Virus record (IMG/VR): IMGVR_UViG_3300028840_001404
Coordinates: 1 to 50,495 of that record
Strand: one strand, 5' to 3'
Length of the DNA stretch: 50,495 nucleotides
DNA from: a virus
The notes beneath the pieces are model-generated. The model did no database searches. It had not been told where the DNA came from and saw only the letters and a list, made by a program, of their open reading frames with translations. Position numbers and translations under genes: made by a program. Within the stretch, counting starts at the first letter, position 1. Each line of letters begins with the position of its first letter. Positions 16,193-23,086 of the stretch are shown here, piece by piece.

Positions 16193-16440
16193 CTTCCATC
16201 TCCTTCAATTAGTCCATACTTATCTGTCCAATCTCTCCAGTCTTGATATAGTTGTTGTTTTGTAGCTGCTACCTCAATTGTTATAACTTCTGGTTCCTTG
16301 TTTGGGGAAAACCCGCAACGGAAATATTCAAACCCTCCATCAACGAAGACTTTTTTACATGAACAAAAATGAAAATCATGTGTGGCACGAGAATAAATCA
16401 AATCGCCACAGTTAGGACATTTCACTGCTTGAACTTTCAT
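16189..16440 (-). CDS. Zinc-ribbon phage protein (DUF7695-like)
   Basis: This is an 83-residue protein. VKCPNCGDLIYSRATHDFHFCSC, followed by FVDGGFEYFRCGF and EVAATKQQLYQDW, matches a conserved phage zinc-ribbon family I recall as DUF7695. Four cysteines (C-x2-C and C-x-C) should bind zinc. The function is unknown. Confidence 0.75.
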   Translation of the reverse strand: MKVQAVKCPNCGDLIYSRATHDFHFCSCKKVFVDGGFEYFRCGFSPNKEPEVITIEVAATKQQLYQDWRDWTDKYGLIEGDGR

Positions 16441-16591
16441 TCTCTGCCCCTCCTAAAAGGTTATCAAACTCTTCATCCCAAGGCGATTGTTGACTGCCTT
16501 GACAAAACATACAGACGGTTTTTATTGGGTCTCCGTCTGCAACCTCATCAAAATAATATCCTAGTCCATCACAATACTTACATTTTGCCAT
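16412..16591 (-). CDS. Zinc-finger microprotein (DnaJ-type CxxC pairs)
   Basis: This 59-residue protein has CKYCDGLGYYF and CMFCQGSQ, two CxxC pairs spaced as in a DnaJ-like zinc finger. ATG 16591 shares its first base with the TGA of the FmdB-like gene. AGGAGGG lies upstream. The 3' end overlaps the next gene by 29 bases. Confidence 0.65.
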   Translation of the reverse strand: MAKCKYCDGLGYYFDEVADGDPIKTVCMFCQGSQQSPWDEEFDNLLGGAENESSSSEMS

Positions 16592-16788
16592 CAGTTTCCC
16601 TCCTGTCTCCTAACTATATCCTGTCCTGGCCAACCAGTTCCTTTTAGGATGAAACCTCCAATTTTAGAGATCAATCTATGGGTCGTTTCTTTTTTACACA
16701 TCGGACAAGTAGCTAGGTTTTTTGAATGGATTGATTGTTGAACTTCAAACTCGTTTCCGCATTTGCATCTGTATTGATAGGTTGGCAT
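16591..16788 (-). CDS. FmdB-type zinc-ribbon protein
   Basis: This is a 65-residue protein. MPTYQYRCKCGNEFEVQQSI, CPMC, RLISKIGGFILKG and GWPGQD are the signature of the FmdB/CxxC-CxxC putative regulatory family. It should bind zinc and may bind nucleic acid or ribosomes. A second, longer FmdB-like protein is at 40906-41262. Confidence 0.8.
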   Translation of the reverse strand: MPTYQYRCKCGNEFEVQQSIHSKNLATCPMCKKETTHRLISKIGGFILKGTGWPGQDIVRRQEGN

Positions 16789-16789
16789 T

Positions 16790-16924
16790 TCAATGTATCC
16801 TCATAAATTGGCTTTCCCCAGACCAAGTAACTTGCTCTAGTCTCTCTCCATGATTTCTCCTTTTTTGGATGGCATGGATATAAACCCACTCTCCTATGTC
16901 AAACTTTAGATCAATCGGTTTCAT
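16790..16924 (-). CDS. Hypothetical microprotein
   Basis: This 44-residue protein (IDLKFDIGEWVYIHAIQKRR) resembles short beta-barrel phage proteins that start with a K-F-x-I-G-x-x-V strand. ATG 16924 has only a modest purine run (GTGAGG) upstream. It lies between the lipoprotein and the FmdB-like gene. It is short, so moderate confidence. Confidence 0.5.
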   Translation of the reverse strand: MKPIDLKFDIGEWVYIHAIQKRRNHGERLEQVTWSGESQFMRIH

Positions 16925-16932
16925 CGTACGCC

Positions 16933-17619
16933 TCACAGAGTTGCCTTAGTAGCTGCAACCACTTTTTGAGTCTCTGCATCCTGGGCCTTACTGAGTTCAG
17001 TCTTCAATGCTGCTAGAATCAAGTCCATAGTCTCCAAGGGATCACTGCCTTCCTGTTGGATGGTCGTGGATAGGCTCTCTTTTAGCTCCTTAAACTTCTG
17101 CACTCCCACAACTACTTGCTTGAACTGGTCTTCTTTAAGGCCAATTTCATCATTCAGCGCAGCCATTGCCTCTTCAACTTCTTGTGGAGACCAATCCCCA
17201 GGCTTACGTCGCATCAATCCAAGCAGGCCAGTGAATCCTCCCATACCGGCCAACCCCAAGCCCATGGAGAACAAACCTTTTTCTGAAAACAGCAGCTCTT
17301 CTCTAGCATTGGCTTGGGCCAAGTTCTTAGTCACAATATCATTGATTTGGCTATAATCAATTTCCAAATCTTCAATACTATGCTTAAGAACATTTAGCTG
17401 AATTTCATAAGCCATGTCTACATAGCTATCAAGCTTCTCTGCTTTCTGAAGACTGGGCCAACCAGAGAATTCATTAGGCTCTGCAATTCCAGCCTCAGTC
17501 ACAAACTCTACTGCCCTTTGGTCAATATCAGCAGGAGTCACAATGTGTGACAGGCTGGCACATCCCACACCTAGGCCAATTAATACAACGGACATTGCCA
17601 CCACAAGATACTTACCCAT
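16933..17619 (-). CDS. Predicted lipoprotein of unknown function
   Basis: This 228-residue protein has a signal peptide with lipobox: LVVAMSVVLIGLGVGCAS, lipidated Cys at 20. The mature part is helical, with a Gly-rich hydrophobic segment at about 117-135 (FSMGLGLAGMGGFTGLLGLM) followed by RRK, which may be a membrane or membrane-active helix. It lies in the early replication arm, not with lysis genes. Candidates are superinfection exclusion or envelope modification; a spanin outer subunit is less likely given its size and strand. It ends in TGA. Confidence 0.7.
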   Translation of the reverse strand: MGKYLVVAMSVVLIGLGVGCASLSHIVTPADIDQRAVEFVTEAGIAEPNEFSGWPSLQKAEKLDSYVDMAYEIQLNVLKHSIEDLEIDYSQINDIVTKNLAQANAREELLFSEKGLFSMGLGLAGMGGFTGLLGLMRRKPGDWSPQEVEEAMAALNDEIGLKEDQFKQVVVGVQKFKELKESLSTTIQQEGSDPLETMDLILAALKTELSKAQDAETQKVVAATKATL

Positions 17620-17640
17620 TTTCGTTCTCCTGTGTTTTGG

Positions 17641-18222
17641 TTACTTGACAATCTTAACATTTTTGCCCAAAGCCTTACAAACTTCGGCTACTGTCATTTC
17701 CACCGGTCCTTCTTCTACTTTCTCCAAAACAAACCAAGGATAACTGTATCCGTTCCCAAGAAAAAGACCACTACTATAAGACCCAAAATCCATCACTTTT
17801 TGTCTTGATCCAACAGAATCATCCATAAATTTAGTCCAAGAATTGTTCCAGCCACATTCCATACTTTTTGCCTTCCTCAAAACTCGAACTCTATCACCGA
17901 TTTGGATATTGTGTTTTTGTTTCCACCCCTGTTCCAGCGTTTCATAAGCGTTCTTTTTTGTGCCTGTCTTCTTAACAATACCAGACTTTACCTTCTCCAA
18001 AACAAACCAAGGGTACCAGAAATTGTCTTCCAACAAAAAACCAGAATTGGGGTTAATGAACTTAACCACAAGCTCCTTGCCAATGGCTTCATCCATAAGG
18101 TAATCCCAACAAGTTCCCCATCCACTTTCTTTATCCTTCGCTTTTCGCAACACCTTAATGGTGTCACCAATCTTGATACCACAACACTCTTGCAGTTTTG
18201 TGTAAGCTTCTTTTTCAGTCAT
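17641..18222 (-). CDS. Tandem-duplicated beta-module protein
   Basis: This 193-residue protein is made of two copies of an approximately 85-residue module. Each has IKIGDTIKVLRKAK / IQIGDRVRVLRKAK, a GWGTCWDYLMD / GWNNSWTKFMD block, a SGFLLEDNFWYPWFVLEKV / SGLFLGNGYSYPWFVLEKV block, and then a linker. The module looks SH3-like (small barrel, conserved Trp and Tyr). ATG 18222 is preferred to the TTG one codon upstream. The role is unknown, perhaps protein-protein contacts. Confidence 0.65.
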   Translation of the reverse strand: MTEKEAYTKLQECCGIKIGDTIKVLRKAKDKESGWGTCWDYLMDEAIGKELVVKFINPNSGFLLEDNFWYPWFVLEKVKSGIVKKTGTKKNAYETLEQGWKQKHNIQIGDRVRVLRKAKSMECGWNNSWTKFMDDSVGSRQKVMDFGSYSSGLFLGNGYSYPWFVLEKVEEGPVEMTVAEVCKALGKNVKIVK

Positions 18223-18237
18223 CAATCAACCCTTTCA

Positions 18238-18324
18238 TTAATCAGCAATTGAGTTAAACAAAGCAATCAGTTCCAGAACGAATAGTATATACACCACTAT
18301 TTGTAGATATCTAATTGCTCTCAT
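18238..18324 (-). CDS. Single-helix membrane micropeptide
   Basis: This is a 28-residue peptide, RAIRYLQIVVYILFVLELIALF with short polar ends. It is one membrane helix with positive N-terminal charge. GAGG lies eight bases before ATG 18324. It sits in a run of tiny genes (18238-18732), each with its own ribosome site. Confidence 0.5.
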   Translation of the reverse strand: MRAIRYLQIVVYILFVLELIALFNSIAD

Positions 18325-18334
18325 TTGTTTATCC

Positions 18335-18502
18335 TCACCAAACTTTAGTTGGATGAACTGTTGTTTGTTTTCCACAAGCTGGACAGACGTGTATATACGT
18401 CTTGTTTACTACTAGATATCTGGGGGGATTGTGTCCAGGATGGTGGCAGGTTTCTTGTTCTTTTGATTTCCATAATTCTTTTGTTTTATTTTCTTGAATC
18501 AT
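18335..18502 (-). CDS. Zinc-binding microprotein (CHHP...CPACG)
   Basis: This 55-residue protein has ETCHHPGHNPPRYLVV and then YIHVCPACGKQTTVHP, a CH..H / CPxC metal site known from a small phage family (ribbon with HNPP segment). TAGGAG precedes ATG 18502. The function is unknown. Confidence 0.7.
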   Translation of the reverse strand: MIQENKTKELWKSKEQETCHHPGHNPPRYLVVNKTYIHVCPACGKQTTVHPTKVW

Positions 18503-18511
18503 ATTTTTCTC

Positions 18512-18586
18512 CTAGTGATATGTTGAGTATCCAGCAAAACAGATCAGGAATACAATTGATAGTGCAACGAAGTGTAGTTCTGTCAT
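18512..18586 (-). CDS. Single-helix membrane micropeptide
   Basis: This 24-residue peptide (LHFVALSIVFLICFAGYST) is nearly all one hydrophobic helix. Its ATG overlaps the TGA of the upstream gene (ATGA at 18583-18586), and GAGGAG lies eight bases upstream. This supports translation despite its size. Confidence 0.45.
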   Translation of the reverse strand: MTELHFVALSIVFLICFAGYSTYH

Positions 18587-18732
18587 TCAACTTTCTCCTC
18601 AGTATAAAAAGCATCCAAAGGTCTCAAGCTCTGCACAAACTCCGCAGCTTTTACTTCGGTATCGAATATAGCTGCCAATACATCATGTCCTGGCTCATAT
18701 TCTGATGGTTTAAAGACAACATACACCTTCAT
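18583..18732 (-). CDS. Hypothetical microprotein
   Basis: This 49-residue acidic protein (MKVYVVFKPSEYEPGHDVLA, then FDTEVKAAEFVQSL) is probably a small alpha/beta fold. It begins inside the end of the resolvase-like gene (overlap 23 bases) and ends in an ATGA overlap. The family is not recognised. Confidence 0.55.
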   Translation of the reverse strand: MKVYVVFKPSEYEPGHDVLAAIFDTEVKAAEFVQSLRPLDAFYTEEKVE

Positions 18733-19075
18733 TTACTCTCGCCTCCAATAAAAGGTTCAACCAATCATTCATTTCCATAACTGCATACGTTTTACTTCTA
18801 TTGCGAGAGAACAATAACACCGGAGTCTTACGACCAGACTCTCGTTCAGCCTGCTCCAACCATTGCCAAATCTTTGTTTTCTCTTGGCACTTCACCTCCA
18901 AACATAGATCGTTCAACTCTTCTGGCAACTGACAGATATCGCCCTTCCAATCAGGCAAAGCACCAGACATGGGAGTGCGTCTGCACTTACAGTTGAAGGC
19001 TTTGTTGATAGCATCAGCTACTTCTCTTTCCTTTCGACTGCCCTTCTGCTTGGCACTCCTACCCTTGATTGACAT
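18710..19075 (-). CDS. PD-(D/E)XK nuclease, Holliday junction resolvase-like
   Basis: This is a 121-residue protein. KGSRKEREVADAINKAF (N-terminal Glu), RRTPMSGALPDWKGDI (catalytic Asp), LCLEVKCQEK (E-x-K) and PVLLFSRNRSKTYAVM follow the order of the archaeal/phage resolvase-type PD-(D/E)XK fold. It should cut branched DNA during replication and packaging. ATG 19075 is chosen because GGAGGAGG lies immediately upstream. The frame is also open upstream into the truncated HNH gene apart from one TGA at 19108-19106. Confidence 0.65.
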   Translation of the reverse strand: MSIKGRSAKQKGSRKEREVADAINKAFNCKCRRTPMSGALPDWKGDICQLPEELNDLCLEVKCQEKTKIWQWLEQAERESGRKTPVLLFSRNRSKTYAVMEMNDWLNLLLEARVNEGVCCL

Positions 19076-19105
19076 CTTCCTCCTCCAATCTAGCAATGGC
19101 TTCTT

Positions 19106-19330
19106 TCAGTTTTTGCATAAGCACACCCCATTGAGCAAATTCCACCTAACAGAGTAGAGTTTTCTTGGTTGAATGTGATGTGACTCAAGTTCTTTTTCTT
19201 CTCCACAGATTTCACACCGATGGTCTGCAATCTCCTTTACTTTTTTTGCCCACAATATGTCTAAGTGCCTGTTGCCAAACCCTCTTGGTCTAGCAGCTTT
19301 ACGTTTCTTCTGTTTCTTCTTCTTCTTCAT
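19106..19330 (-). CDS. Truncated HNH endonuclease (NinG-like core)
   Basis: This is a 74-residue protein. A Lys/Arg-rich start leads to HRCEICGEEKELESHHIQPR and VRWNLLNGVCLCKN, where it stops at TGA. Family members continue with C-H (CLC..CH), so the fourth zinc ligand and the rest are missing: TGA stands where a Cys codon (TGC/TGT) is expected. The HNH histidines and Asn are present. It is probably inactive or a decay product. It overlaps the upstream gene by 32 bases. Confidence 0.65.
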   Translation of the reverse strand: MKKKKKQKKRKAARPRGFGNRHLDILWAKKVKEIADHRCEICGEEKELESHHIQPRKLYSVRWNLLNGVCLCKN

Positions 19331-19511
19331 CAGCGTTCTCTTTCTCTAGTTTTTCAATAGCTTCTTTCAGTTCTTTCAGCTCAACATTGACCCAGAGAAA
19401 CTGAGAGCTTCCTCTATTCTCTTGGTTAAGTTGTATGGTTATTTCATTCAGACCACAACCGGTCCAATCCACATAACATCTTGTTTCATTGTCTCTGTTT
19501 TCCAGTTCCAT
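19299..19511 (-). CDS. Hypothetical small protein with acidic tail
   Basis: This 70-residue protein has a beta-type N-terminal half (CYVDWTGCGLNEITIQL) and a helical, strongly acidic C-terminus (ENADEEEEETEET). The acidic run arises from the same bases that encode the Lys-rich start of the HNH frame. GGAG precedes the ATG at 19511, which touches the primase stop. Confidence 0.55.
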   Translation of the reverse strand: MELENRDNETRCYVDWTGCGLNEITIQLNQENRGSSQFLWVNVELKELKEAIEKLEKENADEEEEETEET

Positions 19512-20342
19512 TTATTCTCCTTTCAAGAATTCTATTGTAGCTTTCTTTCCTTTTGATTCATACAAAGCCCTCAAATCATTCGTTGGAGGGCAGTAACATC
19601 CGGTATAAAACACTGGTCCCCCTTCATCTGTTTTAACTTTTCCTAACTTATCACACAAATCTCTTGCCCCTTTTATTCCAGGCTTGTCGTTGTCACATAC
19701 AACTATTACCGTTCTTGGCTTGGGTGAATGCAAACACAACCAATGTGTAAGCATCTCTGAACAAGCATCACAGCTTGGCCTTCCTATAACTTGTACTCCA
19801 CACTCCAAGGCTATACAGGAATCACTCCACCCTTCACACACATACAGTGGTTTGCTGTGGTCAAATTCGATCTGAGGAACCATCAATCCCAACTTACTTC
19901 CTTCAACACAACACTTCCTCCTGTCCCGAAACACTCTCTGTATTCCACAGATTTTATTATCTGCCTCTCTGAGTGGCAAAATCCAAGCTTTCCCATCCCA
20001 TCCTGCAAGCCAAGGTTGAGTTATCATTAGTGTTTCGATCTGAGACAAACCGTCTGGCATCTCATTCTCATAATATTCTTGTGCTAGTTTGGCCCAGTCA
20101 AACTCTCTTAGTTGTTTAGGTTTGTTCTTTCTTAGGCTCCTTAGCCACTCCAACTGTTTGGATGTAATCTTTCCTGACATATTACAACTCCAACAGTGGA
20201 AAGTGCCAGAATATTCTCCCTCCAAGTCTATACTAAGATCAGGAGTTCCCATCAAGCTTTCGTGGAAAGGACAAAATACATATGCCCTCCGGGGATAAAT
20301 CTTGTGTATCTTAGCGGTCTTATTTTTGAGCTGTATGTTCAT
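19512..20342 (-). CDS. DNA primase (zinc finger plus TOPRIM)
   Basis: This is a 276-residue protein. An N-terminal zinc-binding segment (VFCPFHESLMG...FHCWSC, about 22-54) resembles the DnaG CHC2 finger. The TOPRIM region follows: PLYVCEGWSDSCIAL (catalytic Glu) and VIVVCDNDKPGIKGA (DxD). It should synthesise RNA primers for the helicase at 20588. It is compact compared with cellular DnaG and lacks the C-terminal helicase-binding domain, as in phage T7-type split arrangements. It is coupled to 20342-20527 by TAATG. Confidence 0.85.
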   Translation of the reverse strand: MNIQLKNKTAKIHKIYPRRAYVFCPFHESLMGTPDLSIDLEGEYSGTFHCWSCNMSGKITSKQLEWLRSLRKNKPKQLREFDWAKLAQEYYENEMPDGLSQIETLMITQPWLAGWDGKAWILPLREADNKICGIQRVFRDRRKCCVEGSKLGLMVPQIEFDHSKPLYVCEGWSDSCIALECGVQVIGRPSCDACSEMLTHWLCLHSPKPRTVIVVCDNDKPGIKGARDLCDKLGKVKTDEGGPVFYTGCYCPPTNDLRALYESKGKKATIEFLKGE

Positions 20343-20527
20343 TATACTTCTTCCAAGATCAATTCAATATCTGTTCCTTCTAACCACTCCACACTTTGTA
20401 GATAAAGAATCTCATCATATGCTCCACTCGTGTATTCACTAAGTTGGTACTCCTGCCTAAGGGTGGTAAAGATTTTGGCTTCTGGATCACACTTTTCCAA
20501 TTCGCTAATAAGTTCTTTAACAGTCAT
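20342..20527 (-). CDS. Small conserved phage protein (MTVKELISELEK type)
   Basis: This 61-residue acidic protein opens MTVKELISELEKCDPEAKIF, a motif of a widespread small phage protein family with a helix followed by short strands. ATG 20527 is chosen over an upstream ATG pair because AAAGGG is well spaced. The function is unknown. It is translationally coupled to the primase. Confidence 0.6.
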   Translation of the reverse strand: MTVKELISELEKCDPEAKIFTTLRQEYQLSEYTSGAYDEILYLQSVEWLEGTDIELILEEV

Positions 20528-20587
20528 TAGAAAAGCCCTTTCCATCATCTGATATTTTATAGCTTCTTAACTTTGGGTGTGTTTTAA

Positions 20588-22486
20588 TCAAAAGAGATTC
20601 CCCTCAATGTCACAAAAGCTACAGCAATATGGTTTGAAAATAACTGGAACTTCTACTCCTCCTGTGCCGCCCCTGTTTTTAGCCACAATAATCAACGCAT
20701 CTTCCGTTTCCTTATCATATAGACTTGGGCTTTCATTTTTTTCATAATATGCTTCTCGATATAGTAGCATGACTACATCTGCATTAGCCCTGATGTATAC
20801 ACTGCCCCACAAATCCCTCATCGTTGGTTTCGGGTCTTCCCCCCTATTTCTTCTCTCGTCAGGGGCACCACTTAGTTGTGCTAGAGCTACTATAGCAACC
20901 TTGTGCTTCTTTGCAAGCTTTTTCAGCTTATCCATTTGTCTCTTGACTTTGATGTCCTCTCTATCCGTTTTCTCACAGAGTTCTGCCATCTGTAGATAGT
21001 CAATGAAGAATACTTTACATCCTTCCGACGACCACTCTTCGACCAGCTTTTCTATCGAATCGTCTGGGGCTCCTTTTTCTAATCTCCACTCTGGATAAAA
21101 ACAATTCACCGATTCAGTAATGGCTATAGTGTTTAGTTTTTCTATTTGTTTGATTGCTTTTCTGATCTCGTTCTTCTCTTCCAGTGAGAGCTTTCCGGCC
21201 TTCAATTTTTGTGAATTAACGTCTGCTACCCTACAGACCAGCCGTTCCTGTAATTCTTCTAGAGTCATTTCTAATGACATGAAACCTACAGGTACTTTCT
21301 TCGCTGATGCGAGAATGAAGTCTAGTACTAAAGCGGTATTGTGTGTAACAATAAAATCATTGGTTAAATATAAACCATCCTGATTTTTTACTTTAATACA
21401 CACCTGCTCAGTAACTCTACTTTTGTTAATGGCAACTATCTTTTTAGAAAAGGCCCTAGGCTTAGTCCATTCACCTGCTTTCCTTTTACATAAGAATGGA
21501 CATTCTAACATTTTAACAACAACAACATATTCAGTTGACTTGTTGTCTTTTTTCCTGTCATAAATTCTTATGTGTGCTAGCCCTCCCAATGACCTTACTA
21601 AGTATTGTACGTCCTTAGCCAGTTGTTCAGACGTTGTGTAGAAATTAACTCTATTGTTTCTTGAACCCCCATCAGTATCCATAAGACCCCTGAGTAAGTC
21701 CATTCGCTGCTCAACATTTCCAAAAAGATAGTGTGGAGGAATTGCCTTATGTTTAGAGGTAACACAAAGTCCCAGCTTTTCTAAGGTTCTCTTTAATGGC
21801 ATTCTCCCTGTCCCAACCAATCTATAGTATGGACATTGACCAGATGTTATTTTTCTAAGTTTGACATCTTTGGGCAGCCGAGTAAAAACCTGATCCACAA
21901 TATCTTTATCTGTCTCTGAGCAGGAAAATCTTAGATTCCTGCCTGACAGGCTGCCATCTCCAATCAGTACCCCCAGTAAGTATGGATTAACTTCAAAGGA
22001 TTTATATGGAAAATTCACGGCATTATTTACAGGAATTTTCCATCGATATCCTTGTCCCTTCGTTAAACCAAGGTCCATGATTTTCTTTAATGTTACTGTT
22101 CTTTCATTGTTTCGATTAGAAATGACAGTCCATAGATGATCTAGACCACACTCTGTAGAAGTATTATCATTGAACTCAATTTTATATGACTGTTTAATTC
22201 CCTGTGGGAACACTCCAATTACTTCCGTCAATTTTCCATCTCGACCATACACCTTTTCCCCCACCCCAATTGCTCCGATTGGTTTCCAGCCCGCTTCTGT
22301 CAAAACAGGCATGTCAACAGGCTGCTCTTTTCCCATGCCAGAACTTCCACCTAAGACATACACACACCCTTTGTTGAATCCAAAGAAAAGTTTGTCTAAA
22401 GAGGCCAGCCCTGTTGAGTACCCCATCTTCGGTTTCTTGTATGAATCTAAGAAGCCGTCAAACGACATCTGTTCAAACTTTGGCAT
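20588..22486 (-). CDS. dnaB: DnaB-type replicative helicase interrupted by an intein
   Basis: This is a 632-residue precursor of which about 302 residues are helicase. The Walker A loop GGSSGMGK is split from its Thr (T-ALVLDF) by a 330-residue intein. The rest shows Walker B KVFFIDYLQMAE, the VAIVALAQLS motif, MRDLWGSVYIRANADVVMLL and the arginine-finger segment KNRGGTGG. The N-terminal DnaB domain is absent, leaving a RecA-type core like the T7 gp4 helicase half. ATG 22486 fits GGAG better than the in-frame GTG at 22492. It works with the primase at 19512. Confidence 0.9.
   Translation of the reverse strand: MPKFEQMSFDGFLDSYKKPKMGYSTGLASLDKLFFGFNKGCVYVLGGSSGMGKEQPVDMPVLTEAGWKPIGAIGVGEKVYGRDGKLTEVIGVFPQGIKQSYKIEFNDNTSTECGLDHLWTVISNRNNERTVTLKKIMDLGLTKGQGYRWKIPVNNAVNFPYKSFEVNPYLLGVLIGDGSLSGRNLRFSCSETDKDIVDQVFTRLPKDVKLRKITSGQCPYYRLVGTGRMPLKRTLEKLGLCVTSKHKAIPPHYLFGNVEQRMDLLRGLMDTDGGSRNNRVNFYTTSEQLAKDVQYLVRSLGGLAHIRIYDRKKDNKSTEYVVVVKMLECPFLCKRKAGEWTKPRAFSKKIVAINKSRVTEQVCIKVKNQDGLYLTNDFIVTHNTALVLDFILASAKKVPVGFMSLEMTLEELQERLVCRVADVNSQKLKAGKLSLEEKNEIRKAIKQIEKLNTIAITESVNCFYPEWRLEKGAPDDSIEKLVEEWSSEGCKVFFIDYLQMAELCEKTDREDIKVKRQMDKLKKLAKKHKVAIVALAQLSGAPDERRNRGEDPKPTMRDLWGSVYIRANADVVMLLYREAYYEKNESPSLYDKETEDALIIVAKNRGGTGGVEVPVIFKPYCCSFCDIEGNLF
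21338..22327 (-). mobile_element. Intein with LAGLIDADG endonuclease, class 3 signatures
   Basis: This 330-residue intein is inserted between Lys and Thr of Walker A. Block A (EQPVDMPVLTEAGWKPI) starts with Glu, not Cys, Ser or Ala. Block B is ECGLDHLWTV (Trp at about 66), block F is VCIKVKNQDGLYL (Cys at about 310), and block G is FIVTHN before Thr+1. Trp-Cys-Thr at these places is the known class 3 triplet. LAGLIDADG motifs LLGVLIGDGS and LLRGLMDTDG are both intact, so homing and splicing look functional. Confidence 0.85.
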
Positions 22487-22504
22487 AGCCACTTCTCCAA
22501 TAAA

Positions 22505-22524
22505 GGGGACACTCCATTGTCCCC
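22505..22524 (-). promoter_or_regulatory. GC hairpin just upstream of the helicase start
   Basis: A 7-bp stem (GGGGACA with TGTCCCC, loop ATGGAG) is followed by TTTATT and then the helicase ribosome site. It may be a weak terminator or attenuator between 22552-22824 and the helicase. The GTCCCC arm resembles the deaminase leader at 15303-15424. Confidence 0.45.
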
Positions 22525-22551
22525 ATTAAATCGACTCTGCTTCAACTAAGT

Positions 22552-22824
22552 CTACAGAATCTTTGTCATTCGTTCAAACTTTCTACAAGAATCCACATAG
22601 TCCCAGCTCAGGCCAAAAGGACCATCCCAACCTTCTTGTTCCAAATAAACTATGTTTCCTACATTACGACTAACACACTCAGCAATCTCTTTAGTTACCA
22701 AAAAACCAACACTGTTCTCGTCATAACCAATCCGGTTTTCAGGCTTCTCAAGTTTCTTTAGCTCTTCCTGCAACTTCTTAATATCAGCTTTGCACTGTTC
22801 AATTTTTGCTTGATTGCTGGTCAT
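22552..22824 (-). CDS. Hypothetical protein with N-terminal coiled coil
   Basis: This is a 90-residue protein. Residues 1-30 form a charged coiled coil (IEQCKADIKKLQEELKKLE). The remainder is a small domain with three Cys/Trp-containing segments (GWDGPFGLSWDYVDSC). AAGGAA precedes the ATG. It sits between the helicase and the PC4-like protein, so a replication accessory role is possible. Confidence 0.55.
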   Translation of the reverse strand: MTSNQAKIEQCKADIKKLQEELKKLEKPENRIGYDENSVGFLVTKEIAECVSRNVGNIVYLEQEGWDGPFGLSWDYVDSCRKFERMTKIL

Positions 22825-22834
22825 TGTCTTTTCC

Positions 22835-23086
22835 TTAAAAATCTGGAACGTCTTGCTTAGGCTTAATCAATCCGGAGTTGCTCAACAATGTGCTTACGCC
22901 AAGCCACAGATTGAGAAGATCCGTCTTATTGAAGAAAGGATTGTCCTTCCACTCCTTCGCTTCCTTATCAAACTTCTGATGCTGAACAGTGTAATACGTT
23001 GTTGGCTGGTCCTGATAAGACCCTTCCCATTGCACGATCTCAATCTGCCCACTCTTGAACTTCTGAACCATCTTTGCCTTTGCCAT
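22835..23086 (-). CDS. PC4/YdbC-like putative ssDNA-binding protein
   Basis: This is an 83-residue protein. VQKFKSGQIEIVQWEGSY, then YYTVQHQKFDKEAKEWKDN and NKTDLLNLWLGVSTLL, matches the strand-strand-strand-helix pattern of PC4-like proteins (K-F-x-G-x-I, basic Q-K, W-K, and a terminal D-L helix). Such proteins bind single-stranded DNA. It lies beside helicase, primase and exonuclease genes. ATG 23086 overlaps the TGA of the gene before. No OB-fold SSB was found elsewhere, so it may serve that role. Confidence 0.55.
   Translation of the reverse strand: MAKAKMVQKFKSGQIEIVQWEGSYQDQPTTYYTVQHQKFDKEAKEWKDNPFFNKTDLLNLWLGVSTLLSNSGLIKPKQDVPDF

Noticed and set aside
10735-19108. TGA reassigned as an amino acid, suggested by two HNH genes with in-frame TGA
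   Set aside because: Many genes end at TGA in tight overlaps with the next start (for example near 11147, 14281, 16591, 23086, 24532 and 40725), and core genes have no internal TGA. The standard bacterial code fits.
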